This document shows, piece after piece, positions 24,843 to 33,114 of a stretch of 60,053 nucleotides of DNA; within the stretch, counting starts at the first letter, position 1; the number at the start of each line of letters is the position of its first letter. The notes beneath the pieces were generated by a model. The model was not told the origin of the DNA. It did not search any database and worked only from the letters and a program-made list of their open reading frames with translations. Origin of the DNA: an uncultured Agathobacter sp. (GTDB lineage: Bacteria; Bacillota; Clostridia; Lachnospirales; Lachnospiraceae); NCBI GenBank assembly GCA_934365945.1, contig CAKRNE010000013.1, positions 1 to 60,053 of the forward strand. Direction: 5' to 3'. The translations under genes were made by a program, and so were the position numbers.

Positions 24843-24871
24843 ATGACAAAAGTTATATAAAGTTATATAAT
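24843..24871 (+). promoter_or_regulatory. Promoter of the first repeat-array ATPase
   Basis: ATGACA (24843-24848), a 17-bp spacer and TATAAT (24866-24871). The first repeat unit lies in the spacer and the second contains the -10 box. Confidence 0.6.
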
Positions 24872-24938
24872 AAATAAAAAGTTATATAAGGTTATATAAA
24901 CTTATATACGAAACAAAAAGTTATATAAAGTTATATAA
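24851..24938 (+). repeat. Phased direct-repeat array upstream of ATPase 1
   Basis: Units of AGTTATATAA start at 24851, 24861, 24880, 24890 (GGTTATATAA), 24919 and 24929, with a degenerate unit at 24900. Steps are 10, 19, 10, 10, 19 and 10 bp, so all units fall on one face of the helix. The array runs through the promoter to the base before the Shine-Dalgarno (GAGGAG at 24939). An operator for cooperative autoregulation is the simplest reading. Confidence 0.85.
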
Positions 24939-24950
24939 GAGGAGAAGGAA

Positions 24951-25991
24951 ATGCAAAATCCATTTACATTATCATTCGGGAAAAAACCACTGCAATATAT
25001 ATCAAGAATTTCACAGACCAATCAGATAGTAGAGACATTTAGGTCTGAAAATCCCGCAAACCAGCTTTTTATGATAACCGGGGTAAGGGGATCGGGCAAA
25101 ACGGTTATGATGACCAATATTGTATCAGAGATAAAGAAGGATGAGGAATGGCTTACAGTGGAGCTGAACCCTACGAGAGATATGCTTCAGAGCCTTGCAG
25201 CCAAGATTTACAGTATGCCTCAGATGAATAAAATATTTGTCAATGCGAAACTGGATTTTTCAGCGTTTGGTCTGGGAGTTTCCATAGAAAATGCAGCACC
25301 GGTTACAGATATAGAAAATGTGCTGGAATTGATGCTTGAAAATATAAAGAAACATAATAAGCGGTTACTCATTTCAGTTGATGAGGTTACAAACTGTGAA
25401 TTTGTAAAAATATTTGTCAGTTCCTTTCAGATATTTCTGAGGCAGGATTATCCTATTTTTCTGCTTATGACAGGGCTGTTTGAAAATATATATGATTTGC
25501 AGAATGACAAGGCGCTTACATTTTTATACAGGGCACCTAAGATAATGCTTGAGCCACTTAGCTTTACAGCAGTCAGGAAACACTATATGGATATTTTTGA
25601 ACTGGATCAAAGCGCAGCAGACAAAATGGCAGCTCTCACAAAAGGATATCCTTTTGCATTTCAGGTGTTGGGATATCTATATTGGGAAAACAGAGATGAT
25701 CACACGATAGAAGATATTTTACCGGAATATGATCAGTGTCTGGATGAATATGTGTACAGTAAAATCTGGTCAGAACTGTCAGAGCTTGATAAAAAAATAT
25801 TGTCGGAAATATCGGTAAGTGGTGAAGAAAAGGTAAAAGAAATCAGAGAAAAACTGGATATGAATTCAGGATTATTCTCGGTATATAGAGACCGGCTCAA
25901 AAGAAAGGGTGTTATAGATACCTCTGAGTACGGTAAAATTACTCTGACGCTTCCTCGATTTGAAGAATTTGTCAAAACGCGCCAAATGTAA
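24951..25991 (+). CDS. P-loop ATPase with C-terminal winged-helix-like region (paralog 1)
   Basis: 346 residues. Walker A is GVRGSGKT at 44-51 and Walker B LLISVDE at about 139-145. Then come a sensor-like FLLMTGLFENI and FLYRAPKIMLEPLSF, and a C-terminal region (from about KIWSELSELDKKIL to RLKRKGVI) that reads like a winged helix. This is the architecture of the archaeal-ATPase/Cdc6-Orc1-like group common in Lachnospiraceae, of unknown function. It is a near-complete paralog of the 42358 product, and both follow arrays of AGTTATAWAA repeats. A DNA-binding, self-controlling ATPase is inferred. It is not functionally linked to the siroheme or MetY genes around it. Confidence 0.75.
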   Translation: MQNPFTLSFGKKPLQYISRISQTNQIVETFRSENPANQLFMITGVRGSGKTVMMTNIVSEIKKDEEWLTVELNPTRDMLQSLAAKIYSMPQMNKIFVNAKLDFSAFGLGVSIENAAPVTDIENVLELMLENIKKHNKRLLISVDEVTNCEFVKIFVSSFQIFLRQDYPIFLLMTGLFENIYDLQNDKALTFLYRAPKIMLEPLSFTAVRKHYMDIFELDQSAADKMAALTKGYPFAFQVLGYLYWENRDDHTIEDILPEYDQCLDEYVYSKIWSELSELDKKILSEISVSGEEKVKEIREKLDMNSGLFSVYRDRLKRKGVIDTSEYGKITLTLPRFEEFVKTRQM

Positions 25992-26037
25992 TATACTATA
26001 TCCAACTGAAACATTAACATCATAAAGGAGAAGCACA

Positions 26038-27324
26038 ATGAAAGAATACAGTATAGGTACAAAGTGTGTACAGGCAGGCTATGAAGCCGGAAACGGAGAA
26101 CCGAGACAGATTCCGATTATCCAGTCAACTACATTCAAATATGACACAAGTGAGGACATGGGAAAGCTTTTTGACCTCGAGGCAGAGGGCTATTTCTACA
26201 GCAGACTGCAGAATCCAACCTGTGACACAGTAGCAAGAAAAATCGCAGCTATGGAGGGTGGCACTGCTGCCATGCTTACATCATCAGGTCAGGCAGCCAA
26301 TTTTTATGCCATGTTCAACATATGTGAGTGCGGAGACCATATCGTGGCATCATCATCCATCTACGGAGGCACCTTCAATCTCATCGCGGTAACTATGGCA
26401 AAGATGGGCATCACAGCTACCTTCGTATCGCCTGATGCTACAGAGGAGGAGCTCAATGCAGCCTTCAGACCAAACACAAAGCTCATGTTTGGTGAGACTA
26501 TCGCCAATCCTGCGCTTACAGTGCTTGATATAGAGCTTTTTGCCAAGGTGGCGCACGAGCACGGAGTACCGCTTATAGTGGATAATACATTCCCAACACC
26601 TGTAAACTGCAGACCTATTGAGTGGGGCGCAGATATTGTCACACACTCAACCACCAAGTATATGGACGGACACGGAGCTACACTCGGCGGAGCAATCGTA
26701 GACAGCGGCAAATTTGACTGGATGGCACATGCAGATAAATATCCGGGACTCTGCACACCTGATGACAGCTATCATGGTATCACATATGCAGAGAAATTCG
26801 GCAAGGAGGGTGCGTTCATTACTAAATGTACAGCACAGCTCATGCGTGATTTCGGCTCTATGCAGTCACCACAGAATGCATTTATGCTGAATCTTGGTCT
26901 TGAGTCACTTCATGTGCGCATGCCAAAGCATGTGGAAAACGGACAGGCAGTGGCAGAATTTTTAGAGAACCATCCAAAGGTTGCCTATGTAAACTACTCA
27001 GGGCTTCCTTCAAACAAATACTATGAGAGAGCACAGAAGTATCTTCCAAACGGAGGCTGCGGAGTCGTATCCTTTGGCTTAAAGGGTGGCAGAGAGGCAG
27101 CGTCTGCATTTATGAAGGCTTTAAAGCTTGGCGCAATCGAGACACATGTGGCAGATGCGAGAACCTGCTGCTTAAATCCTGCAACAAGCACACATCGTCA
27201 GATGAATGATGAGCAGCTTAAGGAGGCAGGAGTACCTGCAGAGCTTATCAGAATAAGCTTAGGACTTGAGGATAAGGTGGATTTGATTGCAGATATCTCA
27301 AACGCACTCGATGCAATAAAATAA
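26038..27324 (+). CDS. metY: O-acetylhomoserine sulfhydrylase (second MetY copy)
   Basis: 428 residues, the classic length of O-acetylhomoserine aminocarboxypropyltransferase. The PLP lysine is in THSTTKYMDGHG. It shares the fold with the 16354 copy but differs in length and in the PLP loop, and is not a recent duplicate. It would use free sulfide to make homocysteine, or methanethiol to make methionine. It starts 46 bases after the ATPase stop with AAAGGAGAAG as ribosome site and may be cotranscribed with it. Confidence 0.92.
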   Translation: MKEYSIGTKCVQAGYEAGNGEPRQIPIIQSTTFKYDTSEDMGKLFDLEAEGYFYSRLQNPTCDTVARKIAAMEGGTAAMLTSSGQAANFYAMFNICECGDHIVASSSIYGGTFNLIAVTMAKMGITATFVSPDATEEELNAAFRPNTKLMFGETIANPALTVLDIELFAKVAHEHGVPLIVDNTFPTPVNCRPIEWGADIVTHSTTKYMDGHGATLGGAIVDSGKFDWMAHADKYPGLCTPDDSYHGITYAEKFGKEGAFITKCTAQLMRDFGSMQSPQNAFMLNLGLESLHVRMPKHVENGQAVAEFLENHPKVAYVNYSGLPSNKYYERAQKYLPNGGCGVVSFGLKGGREAASAFMKALKLGAIETHVADARTCCLNPATSTHRQMNDEQLKEAGVPAELIRISLGLEDKVDLIADISNALDAIK

Positions 27325-27453
27325 AAATACTAAATATACACATAAATATTCATAAATTAATTAAAACAAAACTTTACGAAATGGTATACTAATGATATAG
27401 TAGTGTTATGGAAAAAGTGATTAATTTATAGGTTGAATGAGTGGGAAGTATTT

Positions 27454-29481
27454 ATGAATAAAGAAGTTGACTATAAAAAGAGCATAAAATTAGATTTGCA
27501 GGCTGCATTTGCATTCTTTGGGAAATATCTTTTCAGATATTTCCCAAAGGAAGGGTATGTGCAGCTTTCTTCTTATATTGTTTCTACACATGACACAGCA
27601 AGCAAAATTACAGATTTAAAAAATAATCATTTTATAGACAATATTGTGGATCCTGAAAAGGTTTTTGAGGCTATGAATCGGATAGCAGACGGTGCCCAAA
27701 ATGCCACAGTAGTATTACATGCTAAAGAGGGAACGGATGCATACCGCATTTCTCTTAGTTCATCTGAGTTTGATGAAGAGGGAAAGACGACAGAAGCTGT
27801 TGGGATTATAGAAAAGCTTGACCACTATACAAACCGCAGTGAAATGATCAGTGCGCTCGGCAACAATTTCCACAGTATATATTATGTGGATGTTGATAAT
27901 GATAAGGTGTACACCTACAGAGTAAATGATGAAGTACGGGTTATGTTTGGAGAGCTTCTTAAGACAATTCCGGGCTATACTCAGCTGATTACCGAGTATG
28001 CTTCAAATGTTGTTTTAGAGGAAGATAAGCTCCATATGCTTTCGGAGCTATCGGTTGAAAACCTGCGCAGACAGTTCATGATCAAGGATACTTACCAGCA
28101 TGATTTTCGTATTGTAAGAGACGAACAGGTGAGGTATTGCAGGGCAAAAATTGTGAATGTTTCCGGAGTTGGAGAGCTTCACAAAATGGTAGCCGGTTTT
28201 TCTGATATCAGTCCGGAGAAGCAGAGAGAGTATGATCGAATAGCATATTCAGACCCGGTGACAGGCGAGGACAATTACGAGAGTTTCAAGAAAAAGATTC
28301 GCGACAGAAGAGAGAGCGGTTATCTTTTGTCAATGGACATACATTCATTTAAGATAGTAAACTCTATCTGTGGAGTGGCCAGAGGTGATGAGGCACTAAA
28401 ATGGATATCGGACAATATACTTGGCGTGATTGGAGAAAATGATCTGGCGGGGCATATAAATGCGGACAGATTTGCCATATATTGCGCCAATGATGATATT
28501 TCAGATGTCATAAGAAAGATAGAGACAATTAACTTACAGCTTCAGAAGGTTTCTGATGCCCTTAAGATTCCAAAGATTTTACCGTATTTCGGAGTTACAA
28601 GATGGGAGCCGGGGAAAAAGGTTGAGGAAGCTTACAGCGAGGCGAATTTTGCAAAGAACCGCATTAAGGATAGAAAGGATGTGCTGTATCAGGTATACAG
28701 TCAGGCGGATACTGATAAGATACTCGAGGAAAAGCGCATGGAGGACGATTTCTATAAGGATTTGAAAGCAAAGCGTTTTGAGATATGGTATCAGCCTAAG
28801 TATGATCCGAAAACCAATGAGCTGGTCGGTGCAGAGGGACTTGTCAGATGGAGAGATTCGTCCGGCAATATCATACCGCCGGGCAGATTTATACCTTTAT
28901 TTGAGAGTAACGGATTGATAAAGGTGCTTGATGAGTATGTATTCCGTACTATATGTGAGTGTCAGCGGAAGTGGCAGCAGGAGGGCAAAAAAATAGTGCC
29001 GGTTTCCATCAATCTGTCAAGAGCAAGTCTGTACTTTGAGTCTGTTGTAAAAAGATATCATGACATTGCAGGCAGAATAGGTGTGAAGACGGAGCTTGTG
29101 CCGATAGAAATTACAGAGAGTGCGGCGATAGATAACGACAATATAAAGGGTCTGGCAGACAGGTTTCACAGTAAAGGTTTTCCTCTTCTTGTTGATGATT
29201 TCGGCTCAGGTTATTCGTCACTTGCAACACTTAATATGAAGTGCTTTGATACATTAAAAATAGACAAGAGCCTCATAGATTATATCGGTGATTTCAGTGG
29301 CGAAAGACTTTTGGCTCATACCATTGCCCTTGCAAAGGAGCTGGGACTTTATGTGACGGCTGAGGGTGTTGAGAAAAAGGAACAGGTTGAATTCCTGAAA
29401 AATATAGATTGTGACAGCATACAGGGCTTTTATTATTCCAAGCCATTACCGGTTGAAGAATATGAGAAACTTTTAGGATAG
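27454..29481 (+). CDS. EAL-domain c-di-GMP phosphodiesterase with degenerate GGDEF domain
   Basis: About 675 residues. An N-terminal ~240 look like a sensory (PAS-like) region. A GGDEF-type domain follows, in which the active loop reads HINADRF instead of GGDEF, so it should not make c-di-GMP. The C-terminal ~250 are an EAL domain with EGLVRW at the signature, INLSR, EITES, DDFGSGYSS, KIDKS, AEGVE and IQGF. All metal and substrate residues are there, so it should degrade c-di-GMP to pGpG. It is cytoplasmic. An in-frame TTG at 27433 is an alternative start; ribosome sites are weak for both. Confidence 0.88.
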   Translation: MNKEVDYKKSIKLDLQAAFAFFGKYLFRYFPKEGYVQLSSYIVSTHDTASKITDLKNNHFIDNIVDPEKVFEAMNRIADGAQNATVVLHAKEGTDAYRISLSSSEFDEEGKTTEAVGIIEKLDHYTNRSEMISALGNNFHSIYYVDVDNDKVYTYRVNDEVRVMFGELLKTIPGYTQLITEYASNVVLEEDKLHMLSELSVENLRRQFMIKDTYQHDFRIVRDEQVRYCRAKIVNVSGVGELHKMVAGFSDISPEKQREYDRIAYSDPVTGEDNYESFKKKIRDRRESGYLLSMDIHSFKIVNSICGVARGDEALKWISDNILGVIGENDLAGHINADRFAIYCANDDISDVIRKIETINLQLQKVSDALKIPKILPYFGVTRWEPGKKVEEAYSEANFAKNRIKDRKDVLYQVYSQADTDKILEEKRMEDDFYKDLKAKRFEIWYQPKYDPKTNELVGAEGLVRWRDSSGNIIPPGRFIPLFESNGLIKVLDEYVFRTICECQRKWQQEGKKIVPVSINLSRASLYFESVVKRYHDIAGRIGVKTELVPIEITESAAIDNDNIKGLADRFHSKGFPLLVDDFGSGYSSLATLNMKCFDTLKIDKSLIDYIGDFSGERLLAHTIALAKELGLYVTAEGVEKKEQVEFLKNIDCDSIQGFYYSKPLPVEEYEKLLG

Positions 29482-29527
29482 CAAAAACAGCAGGTATCAT
29501 TGAAAATCAATGGTACCTGCTGTTTTT
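29482..29527 (+). terminator. Terminator after the EAL gene
   Basis: A 15-bp inverted repeat (CAAAAACAGCAGGTA with its complement) closes with a T-rich side and lies directly after the stop codon. Confidence 0.85.
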
Positions 29528-29550
29528 GCTTTAAAGGAAAGCATATAGAT

Positions 29551-29578
29551 AAAAGAGCCGACACGAATCGGCTCTTTT
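29551..29578 (+). terminator. Second hairpin (bidirectional terminator)
   Basis: AAAAGAGCCGA pairs with TCGGCTCTTTT over 11 bp around CACGAA, 24 bases after the first terminator. Confidence 0.75.
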
Positions 29579-29878
29579 GAGGGGAGTATAAATAATTAAT
29601 AAGAGGTATAACATTGAAAAGATTTCTCTTTTCACGATGTATTATAGATTAATGGAAACTAAAAAGCAATAGAGTATACGAAAAATTATGAAATCTTAAG
29701 AAACTAATACGTTGATGTGCTAAAGTTTGCGTTGATATTACTGGACTTAAGGACTATATAGTAAAAAACTTTGTATGTCAAACAAAATAACTGTATGGAA
29801 ACTAATACATTATTTTCACTTTTTTCGACACCCGGAATATTCTGATATAAATAGATAAATGCCGGGTGTGGTTATATT
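29579..29878. other. Non-coding AT-rich stretch with repeated GAAACTAATAC
   Basis: No gene is visible. GAAACTAATAC occurs near 29699 and 29798, and TGGAAACTAA also near 29652. An inverted repeat ACACCCGG (29828-29835) and CCGGGTGT (29862-29869) lies just before the rhodanese start. No clear promoter was found. Confidence 0.5.
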
Positions 29879-30196
29879 ATGAAATTTAAAATAGTATACG
29901 CAGATGAGCTCGATAAAGTGATAAAAGCAAAAAATGCAATGCTTGTCGATATAAGGACACGCGAGGAATATGATAAATCCCATTGGAAGGCTGCTGTCAG
30001 TCTGCCGATGGATATCACAGATTCGTACGAAGAGCTGTTTAACAAAATGCAGCCTGTGATTTTTTATTGTACGCATGGCGGCAGCAGCATGAAACTTGCC
30101 AGATATCTGGGAAACAGGGGCTTTGATACTGCAACTGTCATAGGAGGCTACAATGCATTGTGCGGATATCAAAAAAAGTTGCAGAAATATGGCTAA
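29879..30196 (+). CDS. Rhodanese-like sulfurtransferase domain protein
   Basis: 105 residues, a single rhodanese domain. It has VDIRTREEYDKSHWKAAVSLPMD and the active cysteine in FYCTHGGSSM, then VIGGYNAL. The active loop differs from the usual CxxGxR. It could carry persulfide sulfur, but it lies outside the sulfur operon. There is no good Shine-Dalgarno; an 8-bp stem-loop ends 9 bases before the ATG and may control translation. Confidence 0.85.
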   Translation: MKFKIVYADELDKVIKAKNAMLVDIRTREEYDKSHWKAAVSLPMDITDSYEELFNKMQPVIFYCTHGGSSMKLARYLGNRGFDTATVIGGYNALCGYQKKLQKYG

Positions 30197-30278
30197 AACT
30201 ATTTAAAAAAAAGTGAATTTATGTAACAATAATAGATAATGATTTAAGAAAGAATATAGAAAGGCAGTTTTACAATAT

Positions 30279-31430
30279 ATGGATAAATTTGAGCTTGTTG
30301 TGCCGTGTCATTTTGGTCTGGAGGCAGTGGTAAAGAGGGAGATATATGACCTGGGATATGAGATAACACGTGTGGAGGACGGCAGAGTGTCGTTTGAAGG
30401 CGATGCTGAGGCAATATGCCGTGCAAACATATTTTTGCGCGGAGCTGAGAGAGTACTGCTTCAGGTAGGACGTTTTAAGGCAACGACGTTTGATGAGCTT
30501 TTTGAGAATGTTAAGGCACTTCCGTGGGAGAATTTCATTCCAAAGGATGGCAGATTCTGGGTGAAAAAGGCTTCATCCATAAAGAGTAAGCTTTTTTCAC
30601 CATCTGATATACAGTCTATCGTGAAAAAAGCTATGGTTGAGAGAATGAAGAGGTCTTATCATATTGACTGGTTCCCGGAGGACGGAGCACAGTATCCGGT
30701 AAGGGTTTTTCTGTACAAGGATGAGGTGATGGTGACACTTGATACATCGGGGGACTCCCTTCACAAGAGAGGATACCGTCTGGCAACGAGCAAGGCGCCG
30801 CTGACAGAGACACTTGCGGCATCACTCATCATGCTCACACCATGGCATGCAGACAGGATACTTGTTGATCCCTTCTGTGGCAGCGGTACATTTCCGATTG
30901 AGGCAGCCATGATGGCGGCGAACATAGCACCGGGAATGAACAGGGAGTTTACGGCTGAGAGCTGGACAAATATCATACCGAGAAAGATGTGGTATGAGTC
31001 AGTGCAGGAGGCTGAGGACCTGATAGAAAAGGATGTGCAGGTTGATATCCAGGGCTATGACATCGACCCTGATGTGGTGGCGGCAGCCAGAGAAAATGCA
31101 AAGCGCGCCGGTGTGGACCACATGATTCATTTCCAGCAGAGAGCGGTAGCAGACATGCATCATCCTAAAAAATATGGATTTATCATCTCTAATCCGCCTT
31201 ATGGTGAGCGACTTGAGGAAAAATCAGCGCTGCCTGCACTTTATTCACAGATAGGCGAGGCATATAAGGGGCTTGATTCCTGGTCCATGTATCTGATTAC
31301 AAGCTATGAGGATACGGAGCGTTATATAGGCAGAAAAGCAGATAAAAACAGAAAAATCTACAATGGCATGATAAAGACATACTTTTATCAGTTTATGGGT
31401 CCTAAGCCTCCAAGAAGAAAAAAGGATTAA
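30279..31430 (+). CDS. THUMP-domain 23S rRNA methyltransferase (RlmL N-terminal type, YpsC-like)
   Basis: 383 residues. An N-terminal ferredoxin-like/THUMP RNA-binding part (about 1-160) is followed by a Rossmann methyltransferase with DPFCGSGTFPIEAA and the N-methylase motif NPPYGERL. Length and order fit Bacillus YpsC and the N-terminal half of E. coli RlmL, which makes N2-methylguanosine in 23S rRNA. It is followed after 9 bases by the protease gene. Confidence 0.9.
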   Translation: MDKFELVVPCHFGLEAVVKREIYDLGYEITRVEDGRVSFEGDAEAICRANIFLRGAERVLLQVGRFKATTFDELFENVKALPWENFIPKDGRFWVKKASSIKSKLFSPSDIQSIVKKAMVERMKRSYHIDWFPEDGAQYPVRVFLYKDEVMVTLDTSGDSLHKRGYRLATSKAPLTETLAASLIMLTPWHADRILVDPFCGSGTFPIEAAMMAANIAPGMNREFTAESWTNIIPRKMWYESVQEAEDLIEKDVQVDIQGYDIDPDVVAAARENAKRAGVDHMIHFQQRAVADMHHPKKYGFIISNPPYGERLEEKSALPALYSQIGEAYKGLDSWSMYLITSYEDTERYIGRKADKNRKIYNGMIKTYFYQFMGPKPPRRKKD

Positions 31431-31439
31431 GAATAATAA

Positions 31440-33113
31440 ATGAAATATTCAAAGAGATACATGGTATTTACACTCATACTGGCACTCATTTTTGTGTCGA
31501 ATTTTTATATATATGCAAAGGATAATTCGACACTTGGGGCATTCCGCGGTGCGAAAATACAAAGCGGTGTATGGAGCCCTCTGGTTGCCGATGATGTAAA
31601 TGGCGGTACTATTAAGCTTAAGATAGAAAATAAAGAATATACGAGTGAGAATGAGCATGTGTACATGGATGACGAAAGGAATATCATGGTTCCGGTAACG
31701 ATGCTGCGCGATGCGTTAAACAGCAGTGCACATGTCTATAATAAAGAGGAGCTGCTGGTTGAAAAGCACAGTCTGACGGCTGATTTTAAGCTTTCTGATG
31801 ATAATGGCTTTGTGCAATATAAAGGTGCATTTTACGTCAGTCTGGACAAGCTTTCAAAGCTGCTTGATATGACATGCAGCTTTGACACAGCATCAAATAC
31901 GCTCACCATGACAGACAAGTCTGAGGGTGTTTCACCGGTTCCGCCAAAGTATGACTTAAGAGAGAAACAGCGTGTTTCACAGGTCAGGGATCAGGGGACA
32001 TATGGCACCTGCTGGGCATTTGCCGCTACCAGTGCGCTTGAGTCAGCTCTTATGCCGGAGGAGAATCTGTTGTTTTCTGTTGACCATATGAGCATGAGCA
32101 ATTCATTCAATGTCAATCAGTATGATGGCGGTGAGTACACCATGGGAATGGCATATCTTGCAGCCTGGCAGGGGCCGGTCTATGATGCCGATGACCCATA
32201 TGGAGATGGCGTGACGAAGAGTGGTCTTACGGCAGTAAAGCATGTGCAGGAGATTCGTATAATAGACGGAAAGGATTATCAGGGCATAAAGGAGGCTGTA
32301 TTCAAATATGGAGGTGTGCAGACATCACTTTACAGCACCATAACAAGCTCAAAGACAAGGACTCCTTATTACAACAGACAGACAAATGCCTACTGCTATA
32401 TGGGGTCTGAAAAGCCGAATCACGATGTTGTCATAATAGGATGGGATGATAACTACCCTAAGGAGAATTTTAATGTAGACCTTGAAGGTGATGGAGCCTT
32501 CATATGCCAGAATAGCTGGGGCTCACAGTTTGGTGAGGATGGCGTGTTTTATGTGTCTTACTACGATACCAATGTAGGCACGCACAATGTTGTTTACACA
32601 GATGTTGAGGATACTGACAATTACGATAATATTTATCAGAGTGACCTCTGCGGCTGGGTAGGTAAGATGGGCTATGATAAGGAGGATATGTACGGAGCTA
32701 ATGTATTCACCGCACAGTCGGCTGAGTCGCTTAAGGCTGCCAGCTTTTATGCAACAGCATCTGATACATCATATAAGCTGTATGTGGTCAAAAATTTCGA
32801 GAATGAATATTCATTCCAGAACAAGACAAAGGTAGCGGAGGGAACTCTTGAAAATTCCGGATATTATACGGTCAATTTTGATGAGCCGATAGAGGTGGAG
32901 TCAGGCGAGCGTTATGCGGTTGTGCTTTATATCAGTACACCGGGCTCAACCCATCCTATGGCTATTGAGTATGATTCCGGTGAAAAATATATGTCAGCCG
33001 TAGATTTAAACGACGGTGAGGGCTATATCAGCTACGATGGAGTGGCTTTTATCAATGTAAAGGAAAAACAGGATTGCAACCTCTGTATAAAGGCCTTTTC
33101 TGATAACAGATGA
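31440..33113 (+). CDS. Secreted C1-family cysteine protease with N-terminal copper-amine-oxidase-like domain
   Basis: 557 residues. A signal peptide or anchor (MVFTLILALIFVSNFYIYA) leads. A domain of the copper amine oxidase N-terminal type (EHVYMDDERNIMVPVTMLRDAL) follows at about 60-150. Then comes the papain-like domain with Q185, C191 (GTCWAFA), H328 (NHDVVIIGW) and N358 (QNSWG). The last ~150 residues resemble the lectin-like region found in clostridial C1 proteases. It should act outside the cell. It is part of a unit with the amidase, whose start lies 1 base after this stop. Confidence 0.88.
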   Translation: MKYSKRYMVFTLILALIFVSNFYIYAKDNSTLGAFRGAKIQSGVWSPLVADDVNGGTIKLKIENKEYTSENEHVYMDDERNIMVPVTMLRDALNSSAHVYNKEELLVEKHSLTADFKLSDDNGFVQYKGAFYVSLDKLSKLLDMTCSFDTASNTLTMTDKSEGVSPVPPKYDLREKQRVSQVRDQGTYGTCWAFAATSALESALMPEENLLFSVDHMSMSNSFNVNQYDGGEYTMGMAYLAAWQGPVYDADDPYGDGVTKSGLTAVKHVQEIRIIDGKDYQGIKEAVFKYGGVQTSLYSTITSSKTRTPYYNRQTNAYCYMGSEKPNHDVVIIGWDDNYPKENFNVDLEGDGAFICQNSWGSQFGEDGVFYVSYYDTNVGTHNVVYTDVEDTDNYDNIYQSDLCGWVGKMGYDKEDMYGANVFTAQSAESLKAASFYATASDTSYKLYVVKNFENEYSFQNKTKVAEGTLENSGYYTVNFDEPIEVESGERYAVVLYISTPGSTHPMAIEYDSGEKYMSAVDLNDGEGYISYDGVAFINVKEKQDCNLCIKAFSDNR

Positions 33114-33114
33114 T

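Noticed and set aside
24851..24938. CRISPR array
   Set aside because: Units are 10 bp with no 25-40 bp repeat/spacer pattern and no cas genes; they overlap a promoter.
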